NCBI GenBank assembly: GCA_014084085.1
Contig: NPFB01000035.1
Coordinates: 225,278 to 289,277, forward strand
DNA: 64,000 nucleotides
Reading direction: 5' to 3'
From: Hondaea fermentalgiana
Lineage: Eukaryota; Sar; Bigyra; Thraustochytrida; Thraustochytriidae
Each line of letters begins with the position of its first letter. The first letter of the stretch is position 1. Below the pieces are notes generated by a model. It was not told the origin of the DNA and ran no database searches. It saw only the letters and a list, made by a program, of their open reading frames with translations. Positions 33,393-44,400 of this stretch are shown here, one piece after another. Position numbers and translations under genes: made by a program.

Positions 33393-36209
33393 ATGTCGCA
33401 GCAGGCGTTGTGCCAGCACCTCCTACGCAAGCATGCAGTACCAGAGCTGCGGCAACGCCCAAGCGAAAAGCTTGAAGATTATGTACGACGTCACGCGACC
33501 GGCGCCCGAGGCCTCAAGAGCTGGCCTCGGGAGCTGAGCGGAGTTCGCGTTTTTGCACTAACGCCATGGACGCAAGCGCCTTCTTTGTCTGACGCGGCGA
33601 GTGGCGACTGCGCCGTAGGGAGCAAAAGGGCGCAAGTCCTTGGCGCCAGCGTAGACGACCGCGGTAGTAGCGGTGCTGACCGCCACGGAGCCAAAAGGCG
33701 TCGCGTGCATCGAGAAGATCGAGAAGATCAAAGAGTCGAAGAGTCCTGCTGCACAAAAGCGCTTGACCTCAGTCGAGTGAATAGCGACCATGACGCCCTC
33801 GTTGATGCATGCGTTCTCGTTGCCCTGCAAAATGGGTCCGGCAGCGGAAAGTACCACAAGAAAAGCGTACTGGCGCTCGGAAGTCGCCTCTCGCGTTCGC
33901 AAGGACAAATCTCTGTACAGAAGCGCGGGGAGAATGCCGCGGTTCGTCTCCTCAAATCGACCGTCTGGCGCGACTTGCACGGCGTCGTTGGCGACGCCTT
34001 CTTTCGCCATTTGCTGCTCGAGACAGCCATGTTTTGGCGCGAAGGCACGCCAACCCTTGTACAAATTACTGGCCCCGTACTGAGCTCGCAGCTCTGGAGC
34101 GCCGGCAGCGATATGCTATCCCGCTCAGCTGGCTCCGATCAAGCGAAACCTCTGCCTCGGGCAGTCCTGGACCGCCGATCCATGTTTTACGCAGGAAATT
34201 TCAATCGCCGAATCGGGCTGCCAAAGACGCACGAGCTCAACGCAAAAGACATGAGCGCTCGTAAATTGGTAGGAATAATCTTTGCGCCTCATAGCAGCGA
34301 TCCAGGGACTGAAAAACGCCTTGCTCGAAGCGCAATTCGTCAGCGTCGAGTTTGGGCGGGGGTTGTGCTTCGAAACCATCAGAGGTGCCCATATGGAGCT
34401 CTCTTGCGTCGACACTGCCCAAGTGCGTCGTCGGGTACCATGAAGGGTCATCATGGGAACGGCGGCGTGCTTTCACTGGCAGTCCCAGCATCGCATGTCT
34501 CGTCGTTTCTCAAAGCTGTGCTGCTTCGGCTCATGGGCCGTGCGTCGCCCACGTCGGAGCGTCGTGTGCGGAGGCGTCTGCTTGAAACCGTGCATGCATT
34601 CGCGCACCTTGCTCGGAACGCCACCTTTGACCTCGCAGATTACGCCAAACGAATTGGAATTGGCCTCAATCATCTCGATTGGATCTTCACTCGCCTCATC
34701 GTCCCGCTGACAAAGGTCTGCTTCTATTGCACCGAGGGAACCGGCACAGGCTCATCAGTCTGGTATTTCCGCAAACCTATGTGGGAATCTGTTTGTCAGC
34801 AGGAGCTGGAGAGCATGCAAAAGTCAGGAATTCTCGAACCTGAATCGTCTGCACCTAGCATCGCGCGAAGCGAAGCAGGTGTGAGTCGTCTTCGCTTTGT
34901 GCCCAAGGCTAATGGTGGATTGCGTCCAATCATGAACTGCAAAGGCATCAACTATCGCTTGGCCTTCGTCTCGCATGCTCTCAAAGCTGCTTTCCGCAAC
35001 CCGCACCGAACTACGCATGCGTCAAGACCGCAAATGATGGGTCTTAGTGAATTTTACGCAGTGTATCGCGACTTTGTGCTCAAGGTGGCTTCAACGCAGG
35101 ATGGGTGTGGGACCATGCACATGTTGACCATGGACATTGAAAAGTGCTTTGACAATCTTGATCAAGAAATGGTCTGTCGAGCTGTTCGCGAGCTTCTCGA
35201 GCAGGAAACCTTTGTTATTTCTGGTTACAACCAAGTCTTTCTCACAAATAAGGTGGTGAAACGCGTGCGCATGATTGCTCATCGCACTATCGAGCTCTAC
35301 GCCAAGGGAATCGACGCCGGCGACACAGAGCCGGCCTTTGAAGATATTTTCGAGCGCGCACGTGCTAGTTCCAGCACCTCGATACTTATTGATCGTGCAG
35401 AAGCATGGCCCGTCGACCGTCAGGAGATCATTCGCAAGGTGGCGCAGCATATTAAGACCAACAAAACACGCTTCGGGTCCACCGTCTTTTGTCAGCGACG
35501 TGGTATCCCGCAAGGTTCGATCCTCAGTTCTCTCTTGTGTTCGATTTGCATTGACTTTTTCGAGGCCAAACACATGGAAGCTCTTCTTTTCGATGAGCCA
35601 TCGTTGGCGCGTCCAAAACTTCCGGCTGACGCGCACACAGCGCCGTCGGCCGTCGCTCCGACGCTCTGTGTGCGCATGCTCGATGATTTTCTTGTGATTT
35701 CACCGGACCGCAACCGCATCCTCGCCTTCAAGCGCGAGATGGAGCGCGGCTTCCCCGAGTTTGGTATTCGCGTCAAGGCAGAAAAGACACTTCTTTCCAC
35801 AGACGAACGTCCAAGTCTTCCCTGGTGCGGCTTGCTGCTTAATAGCCGCGACCTGAGCGTGGGACTCGACGAGTCGAGGCTGGATCTACGTCGTGCGTCT
35901 GCATGTCCACAGCTGCGGAGGCTCTCAATTCGTGAACAGCTCCGTCAGGCTGCAGAGGTGATTCTGCTTCGCGCCGACCCCGTACTCTTTGATCGCCATA
36001 TCAACCCTGCCGTTGTCGCTGAGCGCAATCTACTTATCGTTTTGCGGCTTGCCAAGCCCAAGCTCGACCAGGCTGCGCGTAAAGCTTGCCAAGCTCGCCT
36101 CATTACCTTTATTTACCGCCTCTTACTCTCGCGGACAAAGTCGAACTCTGCGTTGACGCGTCCCCATGTGCGCAGAATTGTCATGGCCGAACTCCAACAG
36201 ACCAAGTAG
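33393..36209 (+). CDS. TERT: Telomerase reverse transcriptase
   Basis: This is the catalytic subunit of telomerase, which adds telomere repeats from its RNA template. All signature motifs are readable in the 938 residues. Motif T is 'FYCTEGTGTGSSVWYFRKPMW' (starting at Phe444, read in parts). Motif 1/2 is 'LRFVPKANGGLRPIMN'. Motif A is 'LTMDIEKCFDNL' with Asp581. Motif B' is 'RRGIPQGSILSSLLC' (Gly704). Motif C is 'RMLDDFLVIS' with Asp764/Asp765. Motif D is 'FGIRVKAEKT', and motif E has 'WCGLLLNS' (Trp811). Upstream, 'DLHGVVGDAFFRHLLLETAMF' with 'LVQITGPVL' fits the TEN/GQ region, followed by an RNA-binding domain (about 345-450). The full aspartate triad suggests an active enzyme. It is compact (human about 1130) and has no intron. 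The stop overlaps a TAGGCCTA motif. Confidence 0.96.
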   Translation: MSQQALCQHLLRKHAVPELRQRPSEKLEDYVRRHATGARGLKSWPRELSGVRVFALTPWTQAPSLSDAASGDCAVGSKRAQVLGASVDDRGSSGADRHGAKRRRVHREDREDQRVEESCCTKALDLSRVNSDHDALVDACVLVALQNGSGSGKYHKKSVLALGSRLSRSQGQISVQKRGENAAVRLLKSTVWRDLHGVVGDAFFRHLLLETAMFWREGTPTLVQITGPVLSSQLWSAGSDMLSRSAGSDQAKPLPRAVLDRRSMFYAGNFNRRIGLPKTHELNAKDMSARKLVGIIFAPHSSDPGTEKRLARSAIRQRRVWAGVVLRNHQRCPYGALLRRHCPSASSGTMKGHHGNGGVLSLAVPASHVSSFLKAVLLRLMGRASPTSERRVRRRLLETVHAFAHLARNATFDLADYAKRIGIGLNHLDWIFTRLIVPLTKVCFYCTEGTGTGSSVWYFRKPMWESVCQQELESMQKSGILEPESSAPSIARSEAGVSRLRFVPKANGGLRPIMNCKGINYRLAFVSHALKAAFRNPHRTTHASRPQMMGLSEFYAVYRDFVLKVASTQDGCGTMHMLTMDIEKCFDNLDQEMVCRAVRELLEQETFVISGYNQVFLTNKVVKRVRMIAHRTIELYAKGIDAGDTEPAFEDIFERARASSSTSILIDRAEAWPVDRQEIIRKVAQHIKTNKTRFGSTVFCQRRGIPQGSILSSLLCSICIDFFEAKHMEALLFDEPSLARPKLPADAHTAPSAVAPTLCVRMLDDFLVISPDRNRILAFKREMERGFPEFGIRVKAEKTLLSTDERPSLPWCGLLLNSRDLSVGLDESRLDLRRASACPQLRRLSIREQLRQAAEVILLRADPVLFDRHINPAVVAERNLLIVLRLAKPKLDQAARKACQARLITFIYRLLLSRTKSNSALTRPHVRRIVMAELQQTK

Positions 36210-37052
36210 GCCTAAGCCTAGGCCGAGTGGTGCTGATACAGTATCTTTTTTTTGTCACGCTATCCTTCCGTGTTCATGATGGCATTTTTGAGCGATTTGA
36301 GACTCACGGATGACTTGCTTGCTTTTGAAGCCTCGTCGCTTGAGAAAGTCAAACAAAAGGCTGCGTGTCAGTGAAGCAAAAGGGACTCTTGGCGCGGCCA
36401 TCAACGCGCAGTCTAGCTAACTACCGTCATATTTTCGAGTTTTTTTTCTGTTGTTGTTTCCTTGCTATCCTCGCCGTGCTCCTGCCGTTGACGGCATCAC
36501 ATCGACTGTAGACTTTGGTGGCGTGCTCTCTCATTGGTCACCCGGTATAGGCTATCTTCTTCTCGCGCGACCGGGGATCGATCGGGTCGGGTCCGCTCGA
36601 TGTGTCAATTTGAGCGGTCGTTAGGATCATTTTTTTTGGTTAATTTTTTTTCCTCGCCATCTTCTTCTTCTTCGTCGCTGGAAATTCAAATTCCAATCTG
36701 CGAGCGGCACAGGAGCGGCCCGCTGCGCGCCCGTCCCGAGGCGCCTTCCTCGCGCGCGCGGCCACAGGACCGCGGCGCGTGGATACCTCGAGTACCCGGA
36801 GCCGCGCTCGCACTGGGACGGAGAAGGAGGTGCAACAGCGCGAACAGAGGTCTCTCGGCAACTTGGATTCGGGGCGCTTAACGACGGCATCGCCAGCGTC
36901 TTCAGCGCCAGCGTCTTCAGCGCCAGCAGCAGTAGCAGCAGCAGCAACAGCAACAGTAACAACATCATCATCAACAACAACAGGAGGAGTAAGAACAACA
37001 GGAGCCGCAAGGGCGTAAACACCGGTATTCGCTGTACATTAGCAAAGGCAAG
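36210..37052. other. TERT-SMC3 spacer
   Basis: This 843-bp stretch lies between two rightward genes. AGC/AAC/ATC trinucleotide repeats occupy about 36915-36990 in the likely SMC3 leader. Nothing else is identified. Confidence 0.45.
36915..36990. repeat. Mixed AGC/AAC/ATC trinucleotide tract
   Basis: Some 75 bp of degenerate trinucleotides (agcagtagcagcagc, aacaacatcatc) lie 60-140 bp upstream of the SMC3 ATG. Confidence 0.75.
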
Positions 37053-40000
37053 ATGCACATTCGGCAGCTGGAGATCTCCGGCTTCAAGAGCTACAAAGAG
37101 GCGTCGCTCGTGGAGGAATTCTCGCCGAAATCAAACTGTATTGTGGGGCGTAATGGATCCGGCAAGAGCAACTCGTTCCGCGCGCTCATGTTTGTCCTGG
37201 GGGAAAAATCATTTAGCCAACTTGGACACAAGGAGCGCAGCGAGCTTTTGCACGAAGGCGCCGGCGCAAGTGTGCCCACCGCACACGTCGAAGTTGTCTT
37301 TGACAACGCAGAACGCAGATTTCCTTTGGACAGCGACGAAGTCCGCCTTCGTCGAACCACCGGTCTGAAAAAGGACGAGTACTTTCTCAACAACAAACAT
37401 GTAACCAAGAGCGACGTCGTCAACCTCTTGGAGAGCGCAGGCTTCTCGCGGTCAAATCCGTACTATATCGTACAGCAAGGCAAAGTGAATGCGTTGTGTC
37501 TCATGAAGGACGAACAACGTCTTGACCTCCTTAAAGAGGTGGCTGGAACCACCGTGTACGAGGAGCGGCGCCGCAACAGCGAGAGCATTCTGGCGGACAC
37601 CAAGAACAAGCGCGCCAAAATTCAAGACGTCGTATCCTACATCGAAGAGCGTCTCGATGAGCTAAAAGATGAAAAGGAGGAGCTCGAGGCGTTCCGCTCG
37701 CTCGACCGACGCAAGCGCGCCCTGCAGTACACGCTGCACGACATGGAGCTCCAAAATGCAACCCGACAGCTTGAAGTACTCGAGCAGGAGCGGGAAAAGG
37801 AAGCCGATCGCACGGCTGAAGCGAGCCAGCATCTCTCTGCGCTTCGCGAAGAGGCCGAGGCCGCCGAGGCCGAGGTGAAAGCGCTCGAAAAGCAGCTTCG
37901 TCGCGCCGAGCAGGAATCCAAGCTGACCGAGGAAGAATGCGCGGCTCTCGTCAAGACGAAAGCAGCATGCGAACTCAAGTACAAGGACATGGTGGAACGT
38001 GAGCGCATGCTGCGCGACCAGGCGCAGGTCCATGAGGAGGAGCTCGTCACTCTGAATGAACAAATTGCGCAAATGGAGAACGAGGTCGCCACGATGGCGC
38101 GGCCCGCCTTTGAGGCTGCACAAGCCGAGGTGGCGCAAGCAGAGGCAGAGATGCGCGCGCTCAACCAGCGGATCAATCAGCTCGAGTCCAAGCAGGGCCG
38201 GCAAAGCCAATTCTCCTCGCAGGACGAGCGAGATGCGTGGTTGCGTCGCGAAATCGAGAGTATTGACGCCGCCTCCGCCACCAAAGCCCAGAGCATCGAA
38301 ACCCTGCGAGCTACTCTTGCTGACCGCGTTTCGGCTCGCACCCAACTTGAGAATGAGGCGCAAATGCTTGAAAGCCAACTTGCCGAGCGTGAGGGCATGG
38401 CCAAAGACAACGATGACGAGCTGCGAAACCTGCGAAACGCACGGGATGAGGCTAATAACGTGCGAAAAGACTTGTGGCGTACCCAGGAGCGTGCTGGGCG
38501 CGAGATTCAGGACGAGGAGGACAATTTGCGTCGCGCCGAGAGAAATCTCCAACGATCTATGCCGCCCGCCGTGGCCGATGGCCTCGCCGCCGTCGAGCGC
38601 ATTGCCGCGGAGCTCGGTTTGAAGGACAGAGTCTATGGTCCTTTGTATGAACTCATTAAGCCCGTGAGCGAGGCCTTTGAGACCGCCATCGAGGTTTCAG
38701 TTGGAAGCTCACTCACGCATGTTGTCGTTGATAACGATGAGACAGCATCGCGTCTGATGCAGGAACTTCAGCGCCGCAAAGCTGGCCGCGTCACGTTCAA
38801 GCCACTACAACAAATCAGGGAACTCAGACAGGCGCAAGGTGGTCGCAATCTCAATCCGGATGAAATGGACCATGATATTCAAGGCTTTCAGGACGCAGGG
38901 GACGACCAGCAGGAAAGCATTCCGCTCATCTCGCGCGTTCAGTACCCGGCCGAAGTCAAGGATGCTGTGCGCGCTGTGCTTGGCAAGGTCCTGCTGTGCC
39001 GATCGTCATCGGTCGCTGCCGCGCAACGTCGGGCGCTTCGCGTCAACTGTGTCACCCTCGAGGGCGAAGAGGTGAACCGCCGTGGCGCGCTGACAGGTGG
39101 CTACCACGATGCTCGTAACAGCAAGCTGCGCGCAGCCGCGGCCTTGCGTGCAGCGCGCGAAAAGGTTGAAGCCTTGCGACAGGCCTCGGGCGTGGGCACA
39201 GGGGGCGAAAGTGTGCAAGCTGCCGAACAGAAAGTGACACAGCTCACGGGCCAAATTGCCGAGGTCGAAGCAGCCCGCTCGCATTCTCTCTCTGTCACCG
39301 CCCAGCTTCGTGGCGATCTCAAGCAGCGACAAATGCAGCTTCGTTCTGCTCAAACTGCAGCGCAAGCCATCGAAAGCTCGATTGCGAGGGCAGAGCAAGG
39401 CATCCAGGAGCTTGCGCGCCAACGTGCCACCATGGAGGCCGAGTTGGCGACGCAGATGCTCGCGACGCTCAGCCGCCAGGAACAAGCCGAGCTTGCCGCC
39501 GCCAAGCGTGACATTGTTGGTTCTGCCGGTCAACGCGTGAGTGCCGCAAAAGAGGCACTTGCGGGGGCCCAAACGACAATGCAAAGGCTCGAAGCCGAAC
39601 TTGAGCAGAATCTGAAGCGCCGCAAGGACGAGATTTTGACGGCCATGGGCCAAGCTCGGTCCGATGTCGATGTGGACCTCGATCCTTTGCTCATTGATGT
39701 CGGCCAGGACGCAGGCAGCATGATGGAAGTCGACCAAGCAGGAGGCCAGCCAACAGGTGACGATGCTTCCGCGCGAGAAGCAAGGAAGCTTCATCAACTT
39801 GACTTTGTCGTCAGAGAGCAAGCCGTTTTCAAAGATGACCTGGACCGCGCCGAGACACGTCTGGCGCAAGCCCGTGAGCAACACGAGGAACTCGAAAAGG
39901 AAACCTCGCGTATCCGTCAGCGTGTGCGAGACTTGCGCGGCAACCTCGAGGAGCTCAAGAGCCGGGAACTTGAGCGTGCAGAGGAACTGCGCTCCGCTGA

Positions 40001-41192
40001 AGAGCTCATTGAAAAGCTTGTCACGAAGGCACGCGTGCAAATGGACAAACGCGAAGAAAGCACGCGCAAGATCCGTGAGCTCGGATCGCTTTCGTCTGAG
40101 GAACTGAATAACGTCGGGTCCTTTCGCTCCACCAAGGCTCTCATGACGGAGATCAAGCAAGTCAATCAGGATTTGCAAAAGTACAGTCATGTGAACAAGA
40201 AGGCTCTTGACCAATTCATCAGCTTTTCAGACCGCCGCGAGATGCTTCTCAAGCGCAAAGAAGAACTCGATCGCGGAGAGCAGTCGATTCAGGACCTCAT
40301 TGAGCATCTTGACCGACAAAAGGACGAAGACATCATGCGCACGTTTCGCGGTGTTGCCAAAAACTTTCGAGAGGTCTTTGCCGAGTTGGTGCCCGCCGGA
40401 AAGGGAGAGCTTGCCATGGTGACGCGCACCTCTGCCGCAGAGGAAAAGGAGCGTCGCAAACAGATGCGTCGTTCGGCACGTGAACAGGGGAACGATCCCG
40501 CCGATGTGGACTTGGGCGAGGACGACGAGGAGGAGGAAGATGGCCTCGAGGCGAAAACGAGCAGTGCCAGCTCTGGCGGTATTGGAAGCGTCGACGAATT
40601 CATCGGCATCTCGCCGCGTGTCACCTTTACGGATGGCGGCCAGCAATTTAGCATGCGACAACTCTCTGGCGGTCAGCGCGCCCTTGTTGCACTCACGCTC
40701 ATCTTTGCGATCCAACGCTGCGATCCAGCCCCCTTTTACCTCTTTGACGAGATTGATCAGGCCCTGGACCAGAACTATCGCGCCTCCGTCGCGAAAATGA
40801 TCAAGCGGCAAGCCGAGCACGCTCAGTTCATTGTGACTACCTTTCGGCCAGAGCTCGTCCGTGTCACGGATCGCTGTTTTGGTATTCAGTTCCAGAACAA
40901 GGTCTCAAGTATCGTTCCGCTCAGCAGCGACGAGGCGCTTGAGTTTGTGGAGACCATTGCCGCCGCAGAAAATGCCCAAGCATCTGGGCCATCCTCGAGG
41001 CGTCGTAGGAAGCGCAAGGAGCCTCAAGAGGCTGGCTCAGGAAGCGACGGGGGGGACGACATGGACGAAGGCGATGACAATGAAGAGGGCGACGACAACG
41101 ATGACGATGGTGGCGGCAATGACGACAACGAGTATGAAGGCCAAGATCCTTCGTCGCGTAGGTCGGCCTCTGGAAAGCGCGTGCGAGCGTAA
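37053..41192 (+). CDS. SMC3: Cohesin ATPase SMC3
   Basis: SMC3 forms the cohesin ring with SMC1 and the kleisin and holds sister chromatids together. The 1379-residue protein has Walker A 'GRNGSGKSN' (residues 32-40) and the acetylation pair in 'GLKKDEYFLNNK' (Lys106/Lys107, equivalent to human Lys105/106), which marks it as SMC3 and not another SMC. Two long coiled coils (about 170-505 and 690-1090) flank a hinge (about 520-680, with 'YGPLYELIKP' and 'GALTGGYHDARNSK'). The head closes with the signature 'LSGGQRALVALTL' (from Leu1204) and Walker B 'FYLFDEIDQALD' (Asp1232, Glu1233). It is about 160 residues longer than human SMC3. The extra is mainly an acidic Asp/Glu/Gly tail (about 1305-1379) and an acidic insert before the signature motif. 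There is no intron. Confidence 0.97.
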   Translation: MHIRQLEISGFKSYKEASLVEEFSPKSNCIVGRNGSGKSNSFRALMFVLGEKSFSQLGHKERSELLHEGAGASVPTAHVEVVFDNAERRFPLDSDEVRLRRTTGLKKDEYFLNNKHVTKSDVVNLLESAGFSRSNPYYIVQQGKVNALCLMKDEQRLDLLKEVAGTTVYEERRRNSESILADTKNKRAKIQDVVSYIEERLDELKDEKEELEAFRSLDRRKRALQYTLHDMELQNATRQLEVLEQEREKEADRTAEASQHLSALREEAEAAEAEVKALEKQLRRAEQESKLTEEECAALVKTKAACELKYKDMVERERMLRDQAQVHEEELVTLNEQIAQMENEVATMARPAFEAAQAEVAQAEAEMRALNQRINQLESKQGRQSQFSSQDERDAWLRREIESIDAASATKAQSIETLRATLADRVSARTQLENEAQMLESQLAEREGMAKDNDDELRNLRNARDEANNVRKDLWRTQERAGREIQDEEDNLRRAERNLQRSMPPAVADGLAAVERIAAELGLKDRVYGPLYELIKPVSEAFETAIEVSVGSSLTHVVVDNDETASRLMQELQRRKAGRVTFKPLQQIRELRQAQGGRNLNPDEMDHDIQGFQDAGDDQQESIPLISRVQYPAEVKDAVRAVLGKVLLCRSSSVAAAQRRALRVNCVTLEGEEVNRRGALTGGYHDARNSKLRAAAALRAAREKVEALRQASGVGTGGESVQAAEQKVTQLTGQIAEVEAARSHSLSVTAQLRGDLKQRQMQLRSAQTAAQAIESSIARAEQGIQELARQRATMEAELATQMLATLSRQEQAELAAAKRDIVGSAGQRVSAAKEALAGAQTTMQRLEAELEQNLKRRKDEILTAMGQARSDVDVDLDPLLIDVGQDAGSMMEVDQAGGQPTGDDASAREARKLHQLDFVVREQAVFKDDLDRAETRLAQAREQHEELEKETSRIRQRVRDLRGNLEELKSRELERAEELRSAEELIEKLVTKARVQMDKREESTRKIRELGSLSSEELNNVGSFRSTKALMTEIKQVNQDLQKYSHVNKKALDQFISFSDRREMLLKRKEELDRGEQSIQDLIEHLDRQKDEDIMRTFRGVAKNFREVFAELVPAGKGELAMVTRTSAAEEKERRKQMRRSAREQGNDPADVDLGEDDEEEEDGLEAKTSSASSGGIGSVDEFIGISPRVTFTDGGQQFSMRQLSGGQRALVALTLIFAIQRCDPAPFYLFDEIDQALDQNYRASVAKMIKRQAEHAQFIVTTFRPELVRVTDRCFGIQFQNKVSSIVPLSSDEALEFVETIAAAENAQASGPSSRRRRKRKEPQEAGSGSDGGDDMDEGDDNEEGDDNDDDGGGNDDNEYEGQDPSSRRSASGKRVRA

Positions 41193-41434
41193 TCAATCGC
41201 TCTTACGTTTCTCCTTCACCCAGAGCCTGGATCGTACACTATCTACAAGCAAAAATGCATGGTTGAATAACTCTTAACAAAAAAAAATGATGTCATGACA
41301 CTGGTGGAAACAGAGCGGAGTGACTCCCTGACAGTATCGGGCTACTACAGATGAATCGCCCACTTTCGCGCTTGCTTGCACACATTCCAAAATATAAGAA
41401 AAGAAAAGTTTACATGATGACAAATTCTCATTTG

Positions 41435-44400
41435 CTAGGTTTCCCACTTGTCGATAAAGTAAGAGTAGAACTCGTCGAAAGAAACAGTCTTGTTCGCGTC
41501 CACGTCAAGCGCTGCGACCAAGTCCGCCAAATCAGATTGCGCGAGACCACGGTCCATTTGGTGATGGTCGTTTGCTGAGTAAAGAAGTCCATTCTCATGA
41601 ATGGCAGCCTCCAGCTCGCGAACTGTGAGCTCATTGTCGTTGTTCGTATCGTAGAGGTCAAAGAGCGCCCGAATCTCTGCGCGCGCGCTTCGGGTGGACT
41701 TGACGCCCGTTGTGCCTGCACGTGTAGTTTTGCGTTTGCTCAATTTTGTCTGGATGTCGTCGAAGCCATCTTCATCTTCACAGCTCGCCGCGTCGCTTTC
41801 TGCGTCGCCGTAATCCGCTTCAGGGTCAAAGCTCCCCCCACTGCTTGGCCTTGCAGATCCAGAAACACGTGCATTGGACGAGGTTCTGGTAGAAGAGAGC
41901 TTGCCACGTTTTCGGGCTGGCGGGAGATGAAGAAAGACAAGAATATCGTCCATCTCCTTTGCCGTTGCCTTGTTGAAAAGCACACGCGCAAGCTCATCAA
42001 GTTGAATAAAGCCACTGCGATCAACGTCAATGGCCCGGAACATCCGGACCGACTGGTCCAGGAGAGAGCGAAAGTTGCCAGACTCGCTCGAGGTGCGCTT
42101 GATTTCAAGCTGAAATTCGCGCAAGTCGATGGCGCCATTCCCATCACCATCCAGGGAACGGAACATGTCTCGAATATGCGCGACGTCCTGTTTAAGAAAT
42201 GGTCCCAGATACCGCGCCTGTCTGATGCGTTTGAGCTGCTCTTTGGTTGGCGCAAGAGCACGTTGCACCATCGTCTTACGTTCCACAGCGCGTTGCTGCA
42301 CGACGATAGTCTCTTGACGCTTAAAATCTTCTAATCTCTTCTGGCGCTCCTCATTCATTTGCGTAACAATGATTGTCTTTCGTTTCTCGAGACGAAGTCG
42401 GGCCTGCTCGAGACGGGCTGCCGCGTCTTCTTCGCGCTGGCGTCGCGAAGCCTTGCTTTCTTCGTCTTGTTCTCTTGCACCACCATCGTTACCACCACCT
42501 CCGGCTCCATTACCATCGAGCAAGCTCGCAAGTGCCGCCTTGTCTGTGTTTGGGGCGATTCGCGACATACGCGAACTCAGTCTCGAGAGCCTGCTTGGGC
42601 GCGACTCAAGGAGCGACAAGGATTTCGCGTCAGCACCTGTCCCATCTGACTTTAGCTCGCTCCTCAACAAAGGCTTGCATTTCTTCTTGGGCAAGCGGCG
42701 CTCGATGATATCGCACGTGGGCGTCCTCGGTGACTCCTGCAGTTCAGCTTTGACTTTGTTCGTCACGAATTTCCATGATAGCCCTTCGAGCGCAAAACCT
42801 CGCGTTGGAGGACTCGCTCGTATATCGTCATCTGACATGGTGCCAGAAGCCATAGGATCGCTCTCGTCTGCCTTACTGTCGTCCTTCTTGTTATTGTTCA
42901 CGTGTTGAGACCGCCCCTCAGTTTCCATGTTGTCCTCTTGAGTATCGTGCGGTTCTTTGCGCTCGGGCAGCTCGGCCCCTTGGCCGACGCCACGCAGCAG
43001 AGGAGCAGACATTGCGTGGCGTTTGTTGACTTTTGCTGCAAAATTGAGCTCATCAATGCATTTTTTCACCATTGACGGTGGTTCGAGTGTTAGCTTGCCG
43101 TTCCTTCGTTTCGCAGAATTCAGTTGCAAGGCCTTTTGATCCTTCATCTCGGCACGTTGCAATTCGGCTCGTAGATTATCGTACAAATGCAATTTGCCAG
43201 ACTGCGACTGCGCAGCCTGCGCTGCAGACGGATCGACGGCGCCCACCGTCGGTTGTTTGGCACCTGGGGCAAGACCCCCGCCGCTGGAGTTTTCATTCTT
43301 TTTGTTCTTCTTCTTGTTTGGCCGCTTTCGCGATTTCGCAGGCTGTTCACGCTGGACATCAACGTCTTCGTCCGTACCCTGCGGCAAATCTCGCTCGGCA
43401 CGCTCGTTCGCGCTGACTTTGACCTTTGTATCACTTTGGTCCGAATTTTTCTTTTGCTTTCTGTTTTTCTTCCTCTTTCTCTTCTTCTTGCCGGCAGCTC
43501 CTTTGCCCGTCATTTTGCGCGCGAAGGCCTTGAGCTTTTGCTCGCGGGCCCGCGCTTGGGCTTCTGCGGCTTCTGCGGCAATTTCCTGCTGTGTCTTCTT
43601 CCACGTCCGCTTTCCCTTGAGCTGTCCAAGAATACGCTGGCGCTCCCGCTCCGCAGCGCTGATGCCGTCTTGGTCGCCTTCCACCACGGCGTCGAGAACA
43701 TTCAACGCCTCGCTTTCAAGATCTTTGTCCTGGATCTGGAGCTGCGCAGTAGATGCTGCAAAATTGAGCTGCCGAGCGTGGGCCGCGCGTTGCGATCTTT
43801 CTCGTTTTCGCTGTTGAAGAGCTCTCTTTTCCTGGAGCGCTTTGCGATGCGCATTCTCTTCCTCGCTGAAAAGAATGGTAGTGAATCGTCGTCGATCCTG
43901 CGCTTTTTTTTCGTTACTTGTCGCTGGATTTGCAGGAGCGGGCAACAACTCTTCCACAGAGGTATTTTTCCGCTCTGCAAGGTCTCCAAGGATTCTGTCG
44001 ACAACGCGTTGCGCATCTGCCAGCTCGCGTTTCCGTCGGGAGTCCATGTCAATTGGGAACTGCCAGACTTTGAAGGTTCGCTTGACCTGGAGCGCCTTGC
44101 GCTCGTTGGCATCGAGCATGCCGAGCGGGTCTCCGGAACGCGTCCAAAGCCGTATGGCCTTGTCGCCTCCGCAGGTAAGCACAGCGTCGGGATCCTGCAA
44201 AATCTCGATGGAAGAGACACCAGCCTCATGCGCCATCCACGATGCGACGCGTCGTGCACGCCGGACGCCTGGCTGAAGCATTTCGATTGCCTCGGGAGGG
44301 GTCATCTCGTTCTCCATGATGCGCTGCATCTTTCTGTACGGATTGTAATTTTCTCGCTCATCGGCACGCTGTGATGCCGATATTGGGTCTATTGCGAGCG

